Part shown: positions 9,600-20,000 of the stretch, in pieces
How the letters are laid out: the number at the start of each line of letters is the position of its first letter
Numbering within the stretch: the stretch's first letter is position 1
Assembly (NCBI GenBank): GCA_016713645.1
Contig: JADJOU010000023.1
Span: 1-50,601 of the forward strand
Length of the DNA stretch: 50,601 nucleotides
From: Bacteroidota bacterium
GTDB taxonomy: Bacteria; Bacteroidota; Bacteroidia; Chitinophagales; JADJOU01
Direction: 5' to 3'
The notes under the pieces: model-generated
Seen by the model: only the letters and a program-made list of their open reading frames with translations
Told to the model about the DNA's origin: nothing
Databases searched by the model: none
Translations under genes and position numbers: made by a program

Positions 9600-10257
9600 C
9601 GATATCTTGCAATACGCCAATTATGGTTTCTCCGCCGCGCACTTTATCGCCTATTTTTACAGAGATTTTGGTCTCTAGCGGGAGGTATAAATCGATTCTC
9701 GAACCAAATTTAATAAATCCGAATTCCATGCCTTTTTCCAATTCATCCCCTTCTTCAACATAGTAGACAATTCTTCGAGCTAATTTGCCGGCAATCTGTC
9801 TAACCATGATTTCAAATGAATCATTTTCAATCACCATGCTGGTGCTCTCATTATCTGTAGAAGATTTAGGATGCCATGCTACCAAATACTTGCCTGGATG
9901 GTATTTGAAATACTTGACCTCGCCGCCGATAGGAGATCTATTGACATGCACATTGGCAGGGGACATAAATACGGAGACTTGCAAGCGCTTGTCCTTAAAG
10001 TATTCACGCTCATAAACCTCTTCGATAACCACCACTTTTCCATCCGCAGGACAGATGATATAATCATCCCCATCTGGTGTAAATCGCTTTGGATTTCTAA
10101 AAAATGATACGATAAAGTGAAACATTGCCAACGAGAATATCGAAAATGGCAATAGATAATGGTTATCCGGGTAGAACCTGTATAAGAAAAACAGCAATAA
10201 ACTAATACTCAGCAATGAAACGAGTATAATCTTATAACCTTCTTTGTGTATTTTCAT
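9592..10257 (-). CDS. psd: Phosphatidylserine decarboxylase, short form
   Basis: This 221-residue protein is the short type of the pyruvoyl-dependent enzyme that makes phosphatidylethanolamine. Two membrane helices occupy about residues 9-27 and 34-52. The MSPANVHVNRSP motif is at residues 98-109. The self-cleavage site is Gly185-Ser186 in FIKFGSRIDL, where Ser becomes the pyruvoyl group. A -7 box lies 28 bases upstream. Confidence 0.93.
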   Translation of the reverse strand: MKIHKEGYKIILVSLLSISLLLFFLYRFYPDNHYLLPFSIFSLAMFHFIVSFFRNPKRFTPDGDDYIICPADGKVVVIEEVYEREYFKDKRLQVSVFMSPANVHVNRSPIGGEVKYFKYHPGKYLVAWHPKSSTDNESTSMVIENDSFEIMVRQIAGKLARRIVYYVEEGDELEKGMEFGFIKFGSRIDLYLPLETKISVKIGDKVRGGETIIGVLQDIDE

Positions 10258-10285
10258 GAGCTATTTTCCAATCTATAAAGAAAGG

Positions 10286-10293
10286 CAAATGTA
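10286..10293 (-). promoter_or_regulatory. -7 promoter box TACATTTG for psd
   Basis: Minus-strand TACATTTG, 28 bases before the psd start codon, matches TAnnTTTG exactly. No clear -33 partner. Confidence 0.6.
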
Positions 10294-10360
10294 ACAAAAT
10301 TTTCCATCAGTGGAGAAATCTATGAGGCGAAGAAGTGAACTACTTGAATACCAACACAAA

Positions 10361-10396
10361 AGAAAAACCCCTCTATATCTCTACAGAAGGGCCTTA
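10361..10396 (-). terminator. Probable intrinsic terminator after the LpxD-like gene
   Basis: On the minus strand an imperfect hairpin (CCCTTCT ... AGAGGGG) is followed by TTTTTCTTTT, about 40 bases past the LpxD-like stop codon. Confidence 0.5.
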
Positions 10397-10433
10397 AAAA
10401 CTAAAAAAACTATACTAAAACTAAAAGGTAATG

Positions 10434-11399
10434 CTATTTAATATCGGCCAAGGCCTCTTCGCCGTAAAATTGGCGCATTCTATCCCATATTTCAGGCAAC
10501 TTTCTGAGGATAGCCATCTCTTTCCAGGCTGCTTTCGCCTCTTGAACTGGCGAACCAAAATAGGTCAAACCGCCCTCAATGCTCTTATCAACATTGCTCG
10601 AAGCTAAGACCCTAGCGCCTTTGCCCACCCTTAAATCCTTGGATATTCCGACTTTCCCGTATAAAATGACTTCGTCTTCTATATAAGTCTTGCCAGCTAT
10701 AGCCACTTGAGCGCAGAACAAGCAATTTCTGCCTATTACGGTGCCGTGTCCAATATGAATATGACTATCTAATTTTGAGCCCATTCCCACGATGGTATCA
10801 CCTGAAACGCCGCTATCAATCGTACAAAGAGACCCTATTTCGACATTGTCTTCTATAATGGCTCTACCTATTGTGTGCATTTTCTCATAGTGATTTGGAC
10901 GTCGATTCACATAAAAAGCATCTTTTCCAATCACCGTATTGGCATGGATAATCACATTATCTCCTATTTCACTATAGTCATAGATGCTCACATTGGCGTG
11001 AATGATGCAATTCTTGCCAATTTTTACGTGATTGCCAATAAATACATTGGGTTGGATGACCGTTCCTTCACCGATTTTTGCCGTTTCTGAAATGACAGCT
11101 TGTGAAGAGATAAATGGTCTAAATTGCTTGGCCAATTCATTATAAGCCAAAAAAGGATGATCTACAATTAAGAGGCATTTATTCGCCGGCTTTTCTATTT
11201 CCTTGTTGATGATGATGAATGTCGCTGCGGACTCCATCGCTTTTTTGTAATATTTCTCGTTGTCTACGAAGGTAATATCTCCGTACTGAACTTTATGAAT
11301 TTCGTTGATACCAGTCATGACCATATTGGGGTCACCAATTAGCTTTGCGCCAATTTGCTCTGCTATCTTTCCTATTTTTATACTTTGCTTTAATTTCAT
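10434..11399 (-). CDS. lpxD: LpxD-like UDP-3-O-acyl-glucosamine N-acyltransferase
   Basis: The 321-residue protein has the N-terminal uridine-binding fold of LpxD (residues 1-100, including INEIHKVQYGDITFVDNEKY) and a long hexapeptide-repeat left-handed beta-helix (about 105-270). His218 in HIHIGHGTVIGRN sits where the LpxD catalytic His is found. LpxD adds the second acyl chain in lipid A synthesis. Bacteroidota often carry a second, divergent LpxD-like protein, and this shorter one could be that paralogue, so the exact substrate is uncertain. Confidence 0.75.
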   Translation of the reverse strand: MKLKQSIKIGKIAEQIGAKLIGDPNMVMTGINEIHKVQYGDITFVDNEKYYKKAMESAATFIIINKEIEKPANKCLLIVDHPFLAYNELAKQFRPFISSQAVISETAKIGEGTVIQPNVFIGNHVKIGKNCIIHANVSIYDYSEIGDNVIIHANTVIGKDAFYVNRRPNHYEKMHTIGRAIIEDNVEIGSLCTIDSGVSGDTIVGMGSKLDSHIHIGHGTVIGRNCLFCAQVAIAGKTYIEDEVILYGKVGISKDLRVGKGARVLASSNVDKSIEGGLTYFGSPVQEAKAAWKEMAILRKLPEIWDRMRQFYGEEALADIK

Positions 11400-11529
11400 A
11401 ATAATGAATTAGGCTTTCACTTACAAAATGATAGACGAGACGAAATCAAAAAGAGTTGCATGGGTTCAATTTTTTTTTATTTCTAATGGATTAAGTCTAT
11501 TTTCGCCAACGATTTTAAACAAAATACTC

Positions 11530-12612
11530 ATGAAAAATACCCCATTTACAGACATTCACATTGGATTAGGCGCTAAAATGGCCCCATTTGCTGGTTATAA
11601 TATGCCTATTTCATACAAAGGCATCAATGAAGAGCACCACCAAGTGCGCAATGCTGTAGGTGTATTTGACGTGAGTCACATGGGAGAATTCATCCTCAAA
11701 GGAGAAAATGCCCTCGACCTCATCCAAAGAGTCACTTCCAATGATGCGTCTAAACTAATCGATGGACAAGCACAATACTCTTGCATGCCCAATGATAAAG
11801 GCGGGATAGTCGATGACTTATTGGTCTACAAAAAATCGGATACAGAATACCTCTTAGTCGTCAATGCATCCAATATCGAAAAAGATTGGAATTGGATTCA
11901 AAGCCACAATACGAAAAGCGTTCCGATGACTAATATCTCTGACGATACAGCCCTTTTGGCGATTCAAGGTCCCAAAGCGACTGAGGCACTTCAATCATTG
12001 ACTTCAGTTGATTTAAAATCCATTCCTTATTATCATTTTGCTGAAAGCGAATTCGCCGGATGTCCGAATATCATCATCTCTGCAACTGGTTATACTGGCG
12101 CAGGCGGTTTTGAATTATATATCCCGAACCGACATGCTGTTGCCGTTTGGAATAAAATATTTGCCTCAGGCGCAGCTCAAAATATCGCCCCGATCGGACT
12201 CGCTGCTAGAGATACCTTGAGACTCGAAATGGGTTTCTGCCTCTATGGAAATGATATCAACGATACTACTAACCCGATTGAAGCGGGATTGGGCTGGATT
12301 ACCAAATTCACCAAAGATTTCGTGGGTAGAAGTTTTGCAGAAAATATCAAAACTCAAGGTGCTTCTAAAACACTCGTGGGTTTTAAAATGGTCGATAAGG
12401 GAATTCCAAGACATGATTATGAAATCGTCGATGGAAATGGCAAGAATATCGGAATAGTTACAAGTGGAACACAATCCCCAACTTTGGGTGAAGCCATTGG
12501 ATTGGGCTATGTCGCTGCGGCGCATGCCAAATCAGACAGTGAAATCTTTATCAAAGTAAGAGATAAGCAATTGAAAGCAGTGGTGACTAAATTGCCTTTT
12601 ATCAAAGCATAG
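11530..12612 (+). CDS. gcvT: Aminomethyltransferase (glycine cleavage T-protein)
   Basis: Beginning at ATG 11530 (MKNTPFTDIHIGLGAKMAPF) the protein is 360 residues, the normal GcvT length; the open frame reaches back to 11428 but that extension is unlike the family. It moves the aminomethyl carbon of glycine from the H-protein to tetrahydrofolate. Hallmarks are GVFDVSHMGEF near residue 50, FTGYTGAGGFELY-type turn (here SATGYTGAGGFELY) and DTLRLEMGFCLYGNDI. It is divergent from lpxD and convergent with the CoA-transferase. Confidence 0.95.
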   Translation: MKNTPFTDIHIGLGAKMAPFAGYNMPISYKGINEEHHQVRNAVGVFDVSHMGEFILKGENALDLIQRVTSNDASKLIDGQAQYSCMPNDKGGIVDDLLVYKKSDTEYLLVVNASNIEKDWNWIQSHNTKSVPMTNISDDTALLAIQGPKATEALQSLTSVDLKSIPYYHFAESEFAGCPNIIISATGYTGAGGFELYIPNRHAVAVWNKIFASGAAQNIAPIGLAARDTLRLEMGFCLYGNDINDTTNPIEAGLGWITKFTKDFVGRSFAENIKTQGASKTLVGFKMVDKGIPRHDYEIVDGNGKNIGIVTSGTQSPTLGEAIGLGYVAAAHAKSDSEIFIKVRDKQLKAVVTKLPFIKA

Positions 12613-12649
12613 TTAGATTCAAAAAATAGCTCAAGGCGATTATCTATCC

Positions 12650-13921
12650 TTAACCAAAGCGATCGATAATTGCCTTTTCTAATGATTCTCGATGCTGAGG
12701 ATGGGCGATTTGCATCAACGCCATAGCTCTTTGTCTCAAATTCTTGCCAAATAAATAAGCCACGCCATACTCTGTGATGATATAATGAGCATGCGCTCTT
12801 GTAGTCACTACGCCCGCTCCATCCTTTAATAGGGGCACAATCTTAGAACTGCCATCTTTTGTCGTCGATTTCAAGACAATAATGGGCTTCCCTCCTTCTG
12901 AAAGTGCCGCTCCGCGGATGAAATCCATTTGTCCACCCACGCCTGAGAACTGATAAGTGCCGATAGAATCCGCGCAAATCTGCCCTGTGATATCCACTTC
13001 GATGGCTGAATTGATTGCTATCACCTTTGGATTCAAACGAATGATATTGGTATCATTGACATAATCAATGTCCAAAAATTGGACTTCGGGATTATCATCC
13101 ACAAAATCATAGAGCTTTTTACTGCCAATGGCAAAACTGGTCACGATTTTTCCGCGGTGCTTTTTCTTAAAGCGATTCGTGATGATTCCCTTTTCAACGA
13201 GTGGAATAATTCCGTCGGAAAACATCTCCGTATGTATGCCCAAATCTTTATGGTGATGCAAGCAAGATAATACAGCATCTGGAATCGCACCAATCCCCGT
13301 TTGCAGGGTAGATCCATCTTCTATTAATTCAGCGCAGAACTTGCCAATCGCCATCGACTCATCATCCATTTTATCTGCATAAGAAACTTCCGGGAGCGGA
13401 TTTTGAACATCGACATAGGCGTGAATATCATCGATGTGAACGACTCCATCGCCGTGGGTTCTAGGCATATTGGGGTTAATCTGAGCGATGATGAATTTGG
13501 CATTTTGAATGGCAGCCCGCGTGATATCCACTGAAGTGCCCAGCGAACAAAAGCCATGCTTATCAGGCGGTGAAACATGAATCAAAGCGCAATCGATGGG
13601 CAAAATATTTCGCTTGAAAAGAAGATGTATTTCACTTAAAAAAACAGGGACATAATCGCCGTATTCCGTATTGACCATGTTTCGCACATTCTCTGAGACG
13701 AATAGGGAATTGATAAAAAAACTCCCTCCCAATTCCTTTGGGTCGAAATGCACATCTCCCATAGTGGTGATGGAGACCAATTCAACGCCTTTTAATTCAT
13801 CTTTTCGCGCGAATAGGGCTTTTAGCAAAGCCGTTGGTGTAGCAGCGCTTCCCTGCACAAATACGCGTTGGCCACTCTGGATGATTTTAATGGCTTCTTC
13901 AGCACTTTTATATTTATTCAT
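12650..13921 (-). CDS. Acetyl-CoA hydrolase/transferase family protein (4-hydroxybutyrate CoA-transferase-like)
   Basis: This 423-residue protein has both halves of the family-I CoA-transferase fold. GIHTEMFSDGIIPL contains the likely catalytic Glu232, and INSAIEVDITGQICADS and FSGVGGQMDFIRGA are typical of the 4-hydroxybutyrate/acetate CoA-transferase group. It probably moves CoA between acetyl-CoA and another short acid; the substrate cannot be read from sequence. A -7 box lies about 60 bases upstream. Confidence 0.85.
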   Translation of the reverse strand: MNKYKSAEEAIKIIQSGQRVFVQGSAATPTALLKALFARKDELKGVELVSITTMGDVHFDPKELGGSFFINSLFVSENVRNMVNTEYGDYVPVFLSEIHLLFKRNILPIDCALIHVSPPDKHGFCSLGTSVDITRAAIQNAKFIIAQINPNMPRTHGDGVVHIDDIHAYVDVQNPLPEVSYADKMDDESMAIGKFCAELIEDGSTLQTGIGAIPDAVLSCLHHHKDLGIHTEMFSDGIIPLVEKGIITNRFKKKHRGKIVTSFAIGSKKLYDFVDDNPEVQFLDIDYVNDTNIIRLNPKVIAINSAIEVDITGQICADSIGTYQFSGVGGQMDFIRGAALSEGGKPIIVLKSTTKDGSSKIVPLLKDGAGVVTTRAHAHYIITEYGVAYLFGKNLRQRAMALMQIAHPQHRESLEKAIIDRFG

Positions 13922-13982
13922 CTAGTACAAACTTTTTACCACACATAGATCTTGCTTGCAGATTTGCGATTAGCGGTATGAT

Positions 13983-13990
13983 ACAAAGGT
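13983..13990 (-). promoter_or_regulatory. -7 promoter box TACCTTTG for the CoA-transferase
   Basis: Minus-strand TACCTTTG about 61 bases upstream of the CoA-transferase start, leaving a normal leader. Confidence 0.55.
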
Positions 13991-14085
13991 ATATATAAAT
14001 TCGAGTGCATTAATCTTAAAGAAAATTTCATTAGAATATCTTTAGTTCAGAGATTTTTGAGCGGGCAATTGTGATTTTAGATAAT

Positions 14086-14645
14086 CTTTTTGCCTTCGGC
14101 GACTCACTTTTTTATTCATACTTCTAATTCTAAAGTATTGTATTCATTGGCTTCGCGATCTTGAAAAAAGTAAGCATGCGTGGGATGCGACAGCATAAGA
14201 ATAGCAAGTGGGATGAGCTAGCATAAGCATGGCAGAGGTCAAGGGCTGTTATAAAAACAATAAATAAACAATGTCCAACATGTTGACTCATTTTTACACC
14301 TAAGCTCAAAATTTATAAATTAAATAGGCTCCGCTCTTGGGGCGGAGAGTTGCGCCCGCTGGCCGCAATGACGATGGCGGAGCTATCGCTGGCGCAGAAT
14401 TCATGCGCAGCGTAGTAGCGGGCCATTTTAGAAAAATGACTAAAGATCAAGGGGAGGATTAGCGCGTTAGCAGGCATTTAGCGATTTAGCATTTGCATTG
14501 ACAGACCAAAGAATTAAAGAAAAACTGCCGATAGCGGCAAATGCCTTTAATCGCGCTGGCAAGAAATCCGTACCGTAGAGCTTTGTCATTTTTATAACGG
14601 CCCTTGACTTTTTTGCTTACTTTTTGCGTCAAGGCAAAAGTGGTC
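14086..14645. repeat. MITE-like interspersed element, copy 1
   Basis: The element has long imperfect inverted ends: GTCAAGGGCTGTTATAAAAA at about 14238-14257 is matched on the other strand at about 14588-14607, and the outer ends repeat TTTTTGC...GTAAGC and GCTTAC...GCAAAA. The core 14418-14555 recurs inverted at 16623-16754, and the left segment (CTTTTTGCCTTCGGCGACTC and the following GGCAGAGGTCAAGGGC) recurs in direct orientation at 16496-16586. It has no coding frame, so it would be a non-autonomous or structural repeat. Confidence 0.7.
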
Positions 14646-14757
14646 CGAAAGAATATAAAAGTACCTTATCGTTCCTCAATTATTGAGGAACTTCACTTAA
14701 TCAATCTATATAGAATCTATTTAAAAGAAAAATATCCACATGAATTTCTCATTTAAC

Positions 14758-14765
14758 TATCTTTG
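14758..14765 (+). promoter_or_regulatory. -7 promoter box TATCTTTG, four bases before the start codon
   Basis: The sequence is TATCTTTG-AAAT-ATG, the same 15 bases as before the gene at 17068. This spacing predicts a leaderless transcript. Confidence 0.65.
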
Positions 14766-14769
14766 AAAT

Positions 14770-16097
14770 ATGAAGCAAATCATCCTATTCAGTTTATTCA
14801 TCCTCACTTATGCAATTAGCAAAAGTCAGAACTACGTAGAGACTTATAGCGGCAGCACAGGTGGACTGCAGAACGGCAATCGCCTCACTGCCAAATACAA
14901 TAATTTAGCGGGTTTGGCTATTGATAAGGTAGGGAATATTTACCTCGCCGATGTCGACAATCACTGCATTCGAAAAATAGATACCAGCGGCAATGTGACG
15001 ACGCTCGCAGGAGCGGGCATCGCTGGATTTCAAGATGGAAATGCATCCACAGCACGCTTCAATCAACCATGGGGAATAGCAGTTGATGATTCATTCAATG
15101 TATTTGTCTCCGATTTTCTCAATCAGCGCATTCGCAAGATCAGCTATCAAGGCATCGTTTCAACCATTGCAGGAACTGGCACTGCAGGATTAAAAAATGG
15201 AAATGGCGATACCGCACAATTCAATTATCCCCGTGGAATGTGTTTTGATAATTTAGGAAATTTATATATCGCAGATAGTTGGAACCACCGCATTCGCAAA
15301 ATCAATCAACAGGGCGTCGTATCTACCTTTGCTGGGAATGGAATCAGCATAGGCGTTTCCAGTGCAGGCAGCAGATTGGATACCACGAATGCATTGGCAA
15401 CTTTCTATACGCCAAACGGCAATTACTTTTGATGGGAATCATTTTTGTGTGGCTGATGCTTATAATCACGCTATTCGCAAAATAGAAAATGGCACCAGTG
15501 AAAACCATCGCTGGCGGACAAAACAGCGGACCGGGCAATGGCGATTGGCAAGATGGTCTTCCGGGCACTTCTTTTCTCAATACAGTGACAGAATTATTCT
15601 ATTTCAAAGATTCGAACTATATCATCTTCTCAGATTTGTTGAACAATAGCATTCGGAAGATTCGCTTGTCGGATAATTATACCTCTACGCTCAATTCTTC
15701 TTTTGATACGGGATTCGTGAATGGAAGTATTGCCCTGGCAAAATTCAATCACCCGCGCGGCATCGCGCAAGATAAAAGAGGGATATTCGTCAATGATGGC
15801 AACAACCAAAAAGTGCGCATTTTATTCACTAAAAAATCAACGGAAATAACTCAAATCCAACAGCGCGAAAACCAATACTGTGAAGATGGAAAATGCATTG
15901 TCACGCCTTCTGAATCAAAAGTATTTAAAGGCTATCAGTTATTCGATCTGCAGGGACATGTCTTGATTGACAATAATGAAACCACGTCAAAAATTGCATT
16001 CGATAAATCTGTCTTTCCGCAAGGTGTTTACATCCTAAAATTGGACTACGAAGGGAATCAGTATAATTTGATTAAAGTATATTTTGGACAGGAGTAG
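14770..16097 (+). CDS. Secreted NHL-repeat beta-propeller protein with type IX sorting tail, two frameshifts
   Basis: After a signal peptide (IILFSLFILTYAIS) the protein is a run of NHL repeats, each like GLAIDKVGNIYLADVDNHCIRKI followed by VTTLAGAG, making most of a beta-propeller. The last 75 residues (GYQLFDLQGHVLI ... FPQGVYILKLDYEGNQ) form a Por-secretion type C-terminal sorting domain, so it should be exported by the type IX system. The frame breaks near 15420 and near 15495; each is mended by dropping one base, and the middle piece (DGNHFCVADAYNHAIRKIENG) is a normal NHL repeat. Function is likely carbohydrate or protein binding at the surface, not enzymatic. Repeats flank it on both sides. 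Confidence 0.8.
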
Positions 16098-16100
16098 ATT

Positions 16101-16178
16101 GATTTACGATGTACGAGTTACGATGTACGATTAATTCGGTGGAATTAAGTGATTTGCGATGTACGAATTGCGATTTGG
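16101..16178. repeat. TACGA-rich simple repeat
   Basis: Repeated GATTTACGATGTACGAGTT-like units with drift (GATTTGCGATGTACGAATTGCGATTTG). The same kind of tract recurs at 20637-20672 after the next gene and, weakly, at 16926-16945. Confidence 0.6.
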
Positions 16179-16495
16179 GAATACAGGAAATGAAATTCCA
16201 CTTATGTTCCAAAAACCATACCTACACAGTGTACTATCGTGTGGACACATTTTTGTGGACACAATTAGAAATATAATGCAATTATTTGTCCTTGAATCAA
16301 AACTAGCAGTGTGCTAAGCGATTACTTCGGGATCGTCTTTGCTCCCTACACTGTGTAGGGACGCAATCTCTCCGCCCAAAGAGCGGAGTCTATTTCTTTC
16401 AATGAAAAATGAAATTGATTTAGTATGTTCAATCAATGCAGTATAGTTAAGAGAAATTGCATTTTATGTGAAGTAGAACTGTTATTTATAATTTT

Positions 16496-16754
16496 CTTTT
16501 TGCCTTCGGCGACTCACTTTTTGCCTTGATGCAAAAAGTAAGCAAGAGTGGGATGCGCTAGCATAAGCATGGCAGAGGTCAAGGGCCGAAAGATTCCCTA
16601 CACTGATTTAGGGACTCGCGCGATTAAAGGTATTTGCTGCTATCGATAGTTTTTTCAATTCTTTGGTCTGTTAATGCAAATACTAAATCGCTAAATGCCT
16701 GCAAACGCACAAATCCTCCCCTTGATCTTTAGTCATTTTTCTAAAATGGCCCGC
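16496..16754. repeat. MITE-like interspersed element, copy 2 (rearranged)
   Basis: The first 90 bases match the left segment of copy 1 in direct orientation, while 16623-16754 match the core of copy 1 inverted (GCGGGCCATTTTAGAAAAAT on the minus strand). The middle of copy 1 is absent. The pair brackets the NHL gene. Confidence 0.7.
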
Positions 16755-16957
16755 ATTGCGCATATCGGGCGTTTATTGAAGTTAATAAATTAGCTCTAAT
16801 ATTCTGACTCATTATTGAAGACTTGACCTAAAAACAGAAAAAATTCTATGTTTAGAGATTAAAAAAAAAGTATTTGTCACACGATAGTACACAGTGTATG
16901 GACAGAAACCAGACACCACTTTTGGAGTGACGATGTGCGATTGACAATTAAATTCTG

Positions 16958-17000
16958 TGGAATTAACGTGATTTTGTACAAGACTATCGATTCCAACCCA
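16958..17000 (+). repeat. 43-base direct repeat, left copy
   Basis: TGGAATTAACGTGATTTTGT and the following ACAAGACTATC(G/T)ATTCCAACCCA recur at 20679-20721 with one mismatch, on the two sides of the large secreted-protein gene. Confidence 0.75.
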
Positions 17001-17055
17001 TCAACTAATAACTAACAACCTTTTTACAAACAATATCATTATTTCATTTTTTTAA

Positions 17056-17063
17056 TATCTTTG
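17056..17063 (+). promoter_or_regulatory. -7 promoter box TATCTTTG, four bases before the start codon
   Basis: TATCTTTG-AAAT-ATG, identical to the promoter-start junction of the NHL gene at 14758-14772. Confidence 0.65.
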
Positions 17064-17067
17064 AAAT

Positions 17068-20000
17068 ATGAAAAAAACATGTTTTTTAGTTTCTATCCTT
17101 TGTCATTTTATAGTCTTTGCACAAAAAGGCTTTGTAGAATCAGATCCATTTAAAACAGATTTTTTTATTGAAAATAAGGGATAATTTGATCGATATAAAA
17201 CCAATGATAACGCTGTTCTATTTGGAATTGATCATGCAGGTCAGCAGTTTTTTTTTCATAAAAAGGGTTTTGATATTTATTTAATTATAGCATCGTGACA
17301 GACAGCATGCTCAAGGCAATGAATCCACTAAGTCACAAGAGAACATTTCCACATCACTTCAAGATAAGAAAAAACTAACTTATTCAACAAGAATGGATAG
17401 GAGGAAATACAGAAATCAATTCGAAGGGCAAGAAAAAAGTGGACATTATTTTTCTTATGGTGAGACTCCGGCTATCAGTGTTATGGGTACAAAAAAATAG
17501 GTATAACAATTTTTATCCCAATATTGATTTAGAATATACGCTTGCTCCGCAAGGTGGAATCAAATATAGCTTATACCTTCGCCCAGGCGCTAACCTTCTC
17601 ATATTCAATTCAAATATTTGGAGAAGGAGTATCTGTCAGAGTATATTCAGATAGCATCAGCCTTAGACTTGGTCAGTATGAATATATTGAAAAAGACCTC
17701 ATCGTCTATGATCAATTCAAGAATCCTATCACAATGTCATACTTTACAAGTAGTAATGGCAGTATAGGCATTCAATCTGCAAAGCCATTAAATCCTTCTT
17801 TATCTTATACAATAGACCCATGGATTGGAATACCAGGAACCTTAACCAGCACAATAAGTGTTTTTGGAATTCTAAACAAATCGAAAGGCGTTGCTGTTGA
17901 TTTTGACAATATAGGTAATTTATATGTATATGGAGGTGGGGGCTCTGCAATTATAGGTATAGCAACACCTGCACACAACACTAAAATTGCAAAATACAAC
18001 CCTAATGGCATATTGCAGTGGACTTTTATGGGATCGGTTCCTTCCATTAATTGGGAATCATCTTATGCCGTAGGTTTTTTATCTAATATTTATACCTTTA
18101 AAGAGTCAGGCAAGATATTAGTTGGTCAAGGGTATGGTAAATATAATATGGTTGGCGATAGTTCAATTTGCATTAGGTTAAATACCAATGGGGTTTATGA
18201 TAATTTTAAAAGCAAAAGTAATAGATCTGTTAGTAAGATTTTATCTTTTGAAAGAAATTGCAAAACAAAAAAAATAACTCTATTTCTGGAAGCATTGACT
18301 CTGCTAATTTTAAATTGTTAGCTTTTATTGATGATGCTCAGATGTTGCTTCCTGAAGCATATTTAAATACAGCAAACTTTGCTGCTCCATTTACTGTAGA
18401 TCATGTTAAGAATCAGAGCAATGAAATTTTTGCAATAACTTGTACAAGATTGTATAAAGACTATCATCGGCTCTCTAAACTCACCCCAACTAAGACTTCT
18501 GTTATATGGACCGATTCAATGCAAGATTATAAAAAATCTGTTCGAGCGATTGATGGGTCTTATCGCACAAGAATTTATTACGCCAATGGCGATGGGAGTT
18601 TTAATTTTCCTTCGCTGGCAGCTAATAATTCTTTTGTGTTTTCATATGATGGCAAGTATTTCTCCGCATATAATGAAGCAAATGGGAATCTTCTCGCCTC
18701 TGATTCTTTTATAAATCATTCTTTTCTTATGCAGAGCGGTATCTATGCAGACGAATGCAATCATGTATACTTTGGCGGGAATAATGGAAATGTAAGGGTG
18801 CGGTATTTCAATGGTTCTAGCTTTATTGCCAAACCCGATATAGTCATTCCTGGGATGACGAATAAAGGTGTCTATGAGATAAAATACAGTCAAGTCAATC
18901 GATTGCTCTATGTATGTGGAGATAGCTTGATTGCAACCGTTGTTCCTTCTCAATATTGCTCTTATTCGGATACCATCGTTCAAGCGAGCCTTAAAAAAGG
19001 ATGCAGCAATAATGCAACAATTACGATTCACAATAAAGATACTTTTCCGTATTCATTTGTATGGAGAGATAGCACTGCATCTGCAGCAGTCAGAACGGTC
19101 GATAGCACCAATAGCACTGTAGATTCCTTTTCTGGCTTAATTGCTGGTCATTGGTATTTCGTAGAAGTTATTAAATGTCCTACTTGTGGATTGGGAAGTA
19201 AAACGTTTTATTTTAAGTATGATTCGTGCTCGACTATTCAAAATGTCAGTATTTGTCAAGGAAAAACCTTTACTTTTAACAACCATGTTTATTCCCTTGC
19301 AGGAACTTATGAAGATACCCTAAAATCTTCCATAGGGGCTGATTCATTTGTTACGACTATTTTAAGCATTAAGCCGACCTCCGCTTTTTCGCAAACAGCG
19401 ACTATTTGCCAAGGGAAAGTATATAATTTCAATAGCAAAACATACAGCCTAACTGGAATTTATAAAGATACTTTTATGAATTACTTGGGATGCGATAGTA
19501 TTGTCACCACGGCTCTCACAGTCAATCCGATATCACAAACTAATTTATCGCCGACAATATGTGAAGGATCAACCTATACCAACAATAGCAAAGTATATGC
19601 GATTGCTGGTATTTATAGAGATACACTCATCAATTTTAAAGGATGTGATAGTATTCTTACAATCACTTTGAATGTCTTGCCAAAGACTTATCCGACGATT
19701 TTTAAAACCATTTGTAAGAATCAAACATGGATGGTTGGTTCGAAGAGTTATAGCACATCTGGAATTTATCGCGATACCCTGCTCAATTATTTGGGTTGTG
19801 ATAGTATCCTCACCCATAATCTCACGGTGCTTCCCATTAGCACACATAGTCAACAAGTGAGTTTATGTGATGGACAAACCTATAAAGTGGGCAATAGCAC
19901 TTATTCCAAGGCAGGAGTCTATGTGGACACCTTAATTAGCTTTAGAGGCTGCGATAGTATAGAGACTACGGTAATAAGTATCAAGAATATTAGCCAATCC

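Larger units (their letters stand above)
13922..14769. other. Long intergenic region, start of a repeat-rich island
   Basis: No gene is visible in these 850 bases. They hold the CoA-transferase promoter (13983-13990), a long MITE-like repeat (14086-14645) and, at the right end, the promoter of the NHL protein. GC content jumps locally inside the repeat. Confidence 0.7.
16098..17067. other. Long intergenic region packed with repeats
   Basis: About 970 bases with no gene. In order: TACGA-rich simple repeats (16101-16178), one arm of a dispersed inverted repeat (16233-16257), MITE-like copy 2 (16496-16754), the matching arm (16876-16900), a 43-base direct repeat (16958-17000) and the promoter of the next gene. 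Confidence 0.7.

Noticed and set aside
13922..17067. Insertion sequence with transposase
   Set aside because: No transposase frame or fragment is visible, only non-coding repeats.
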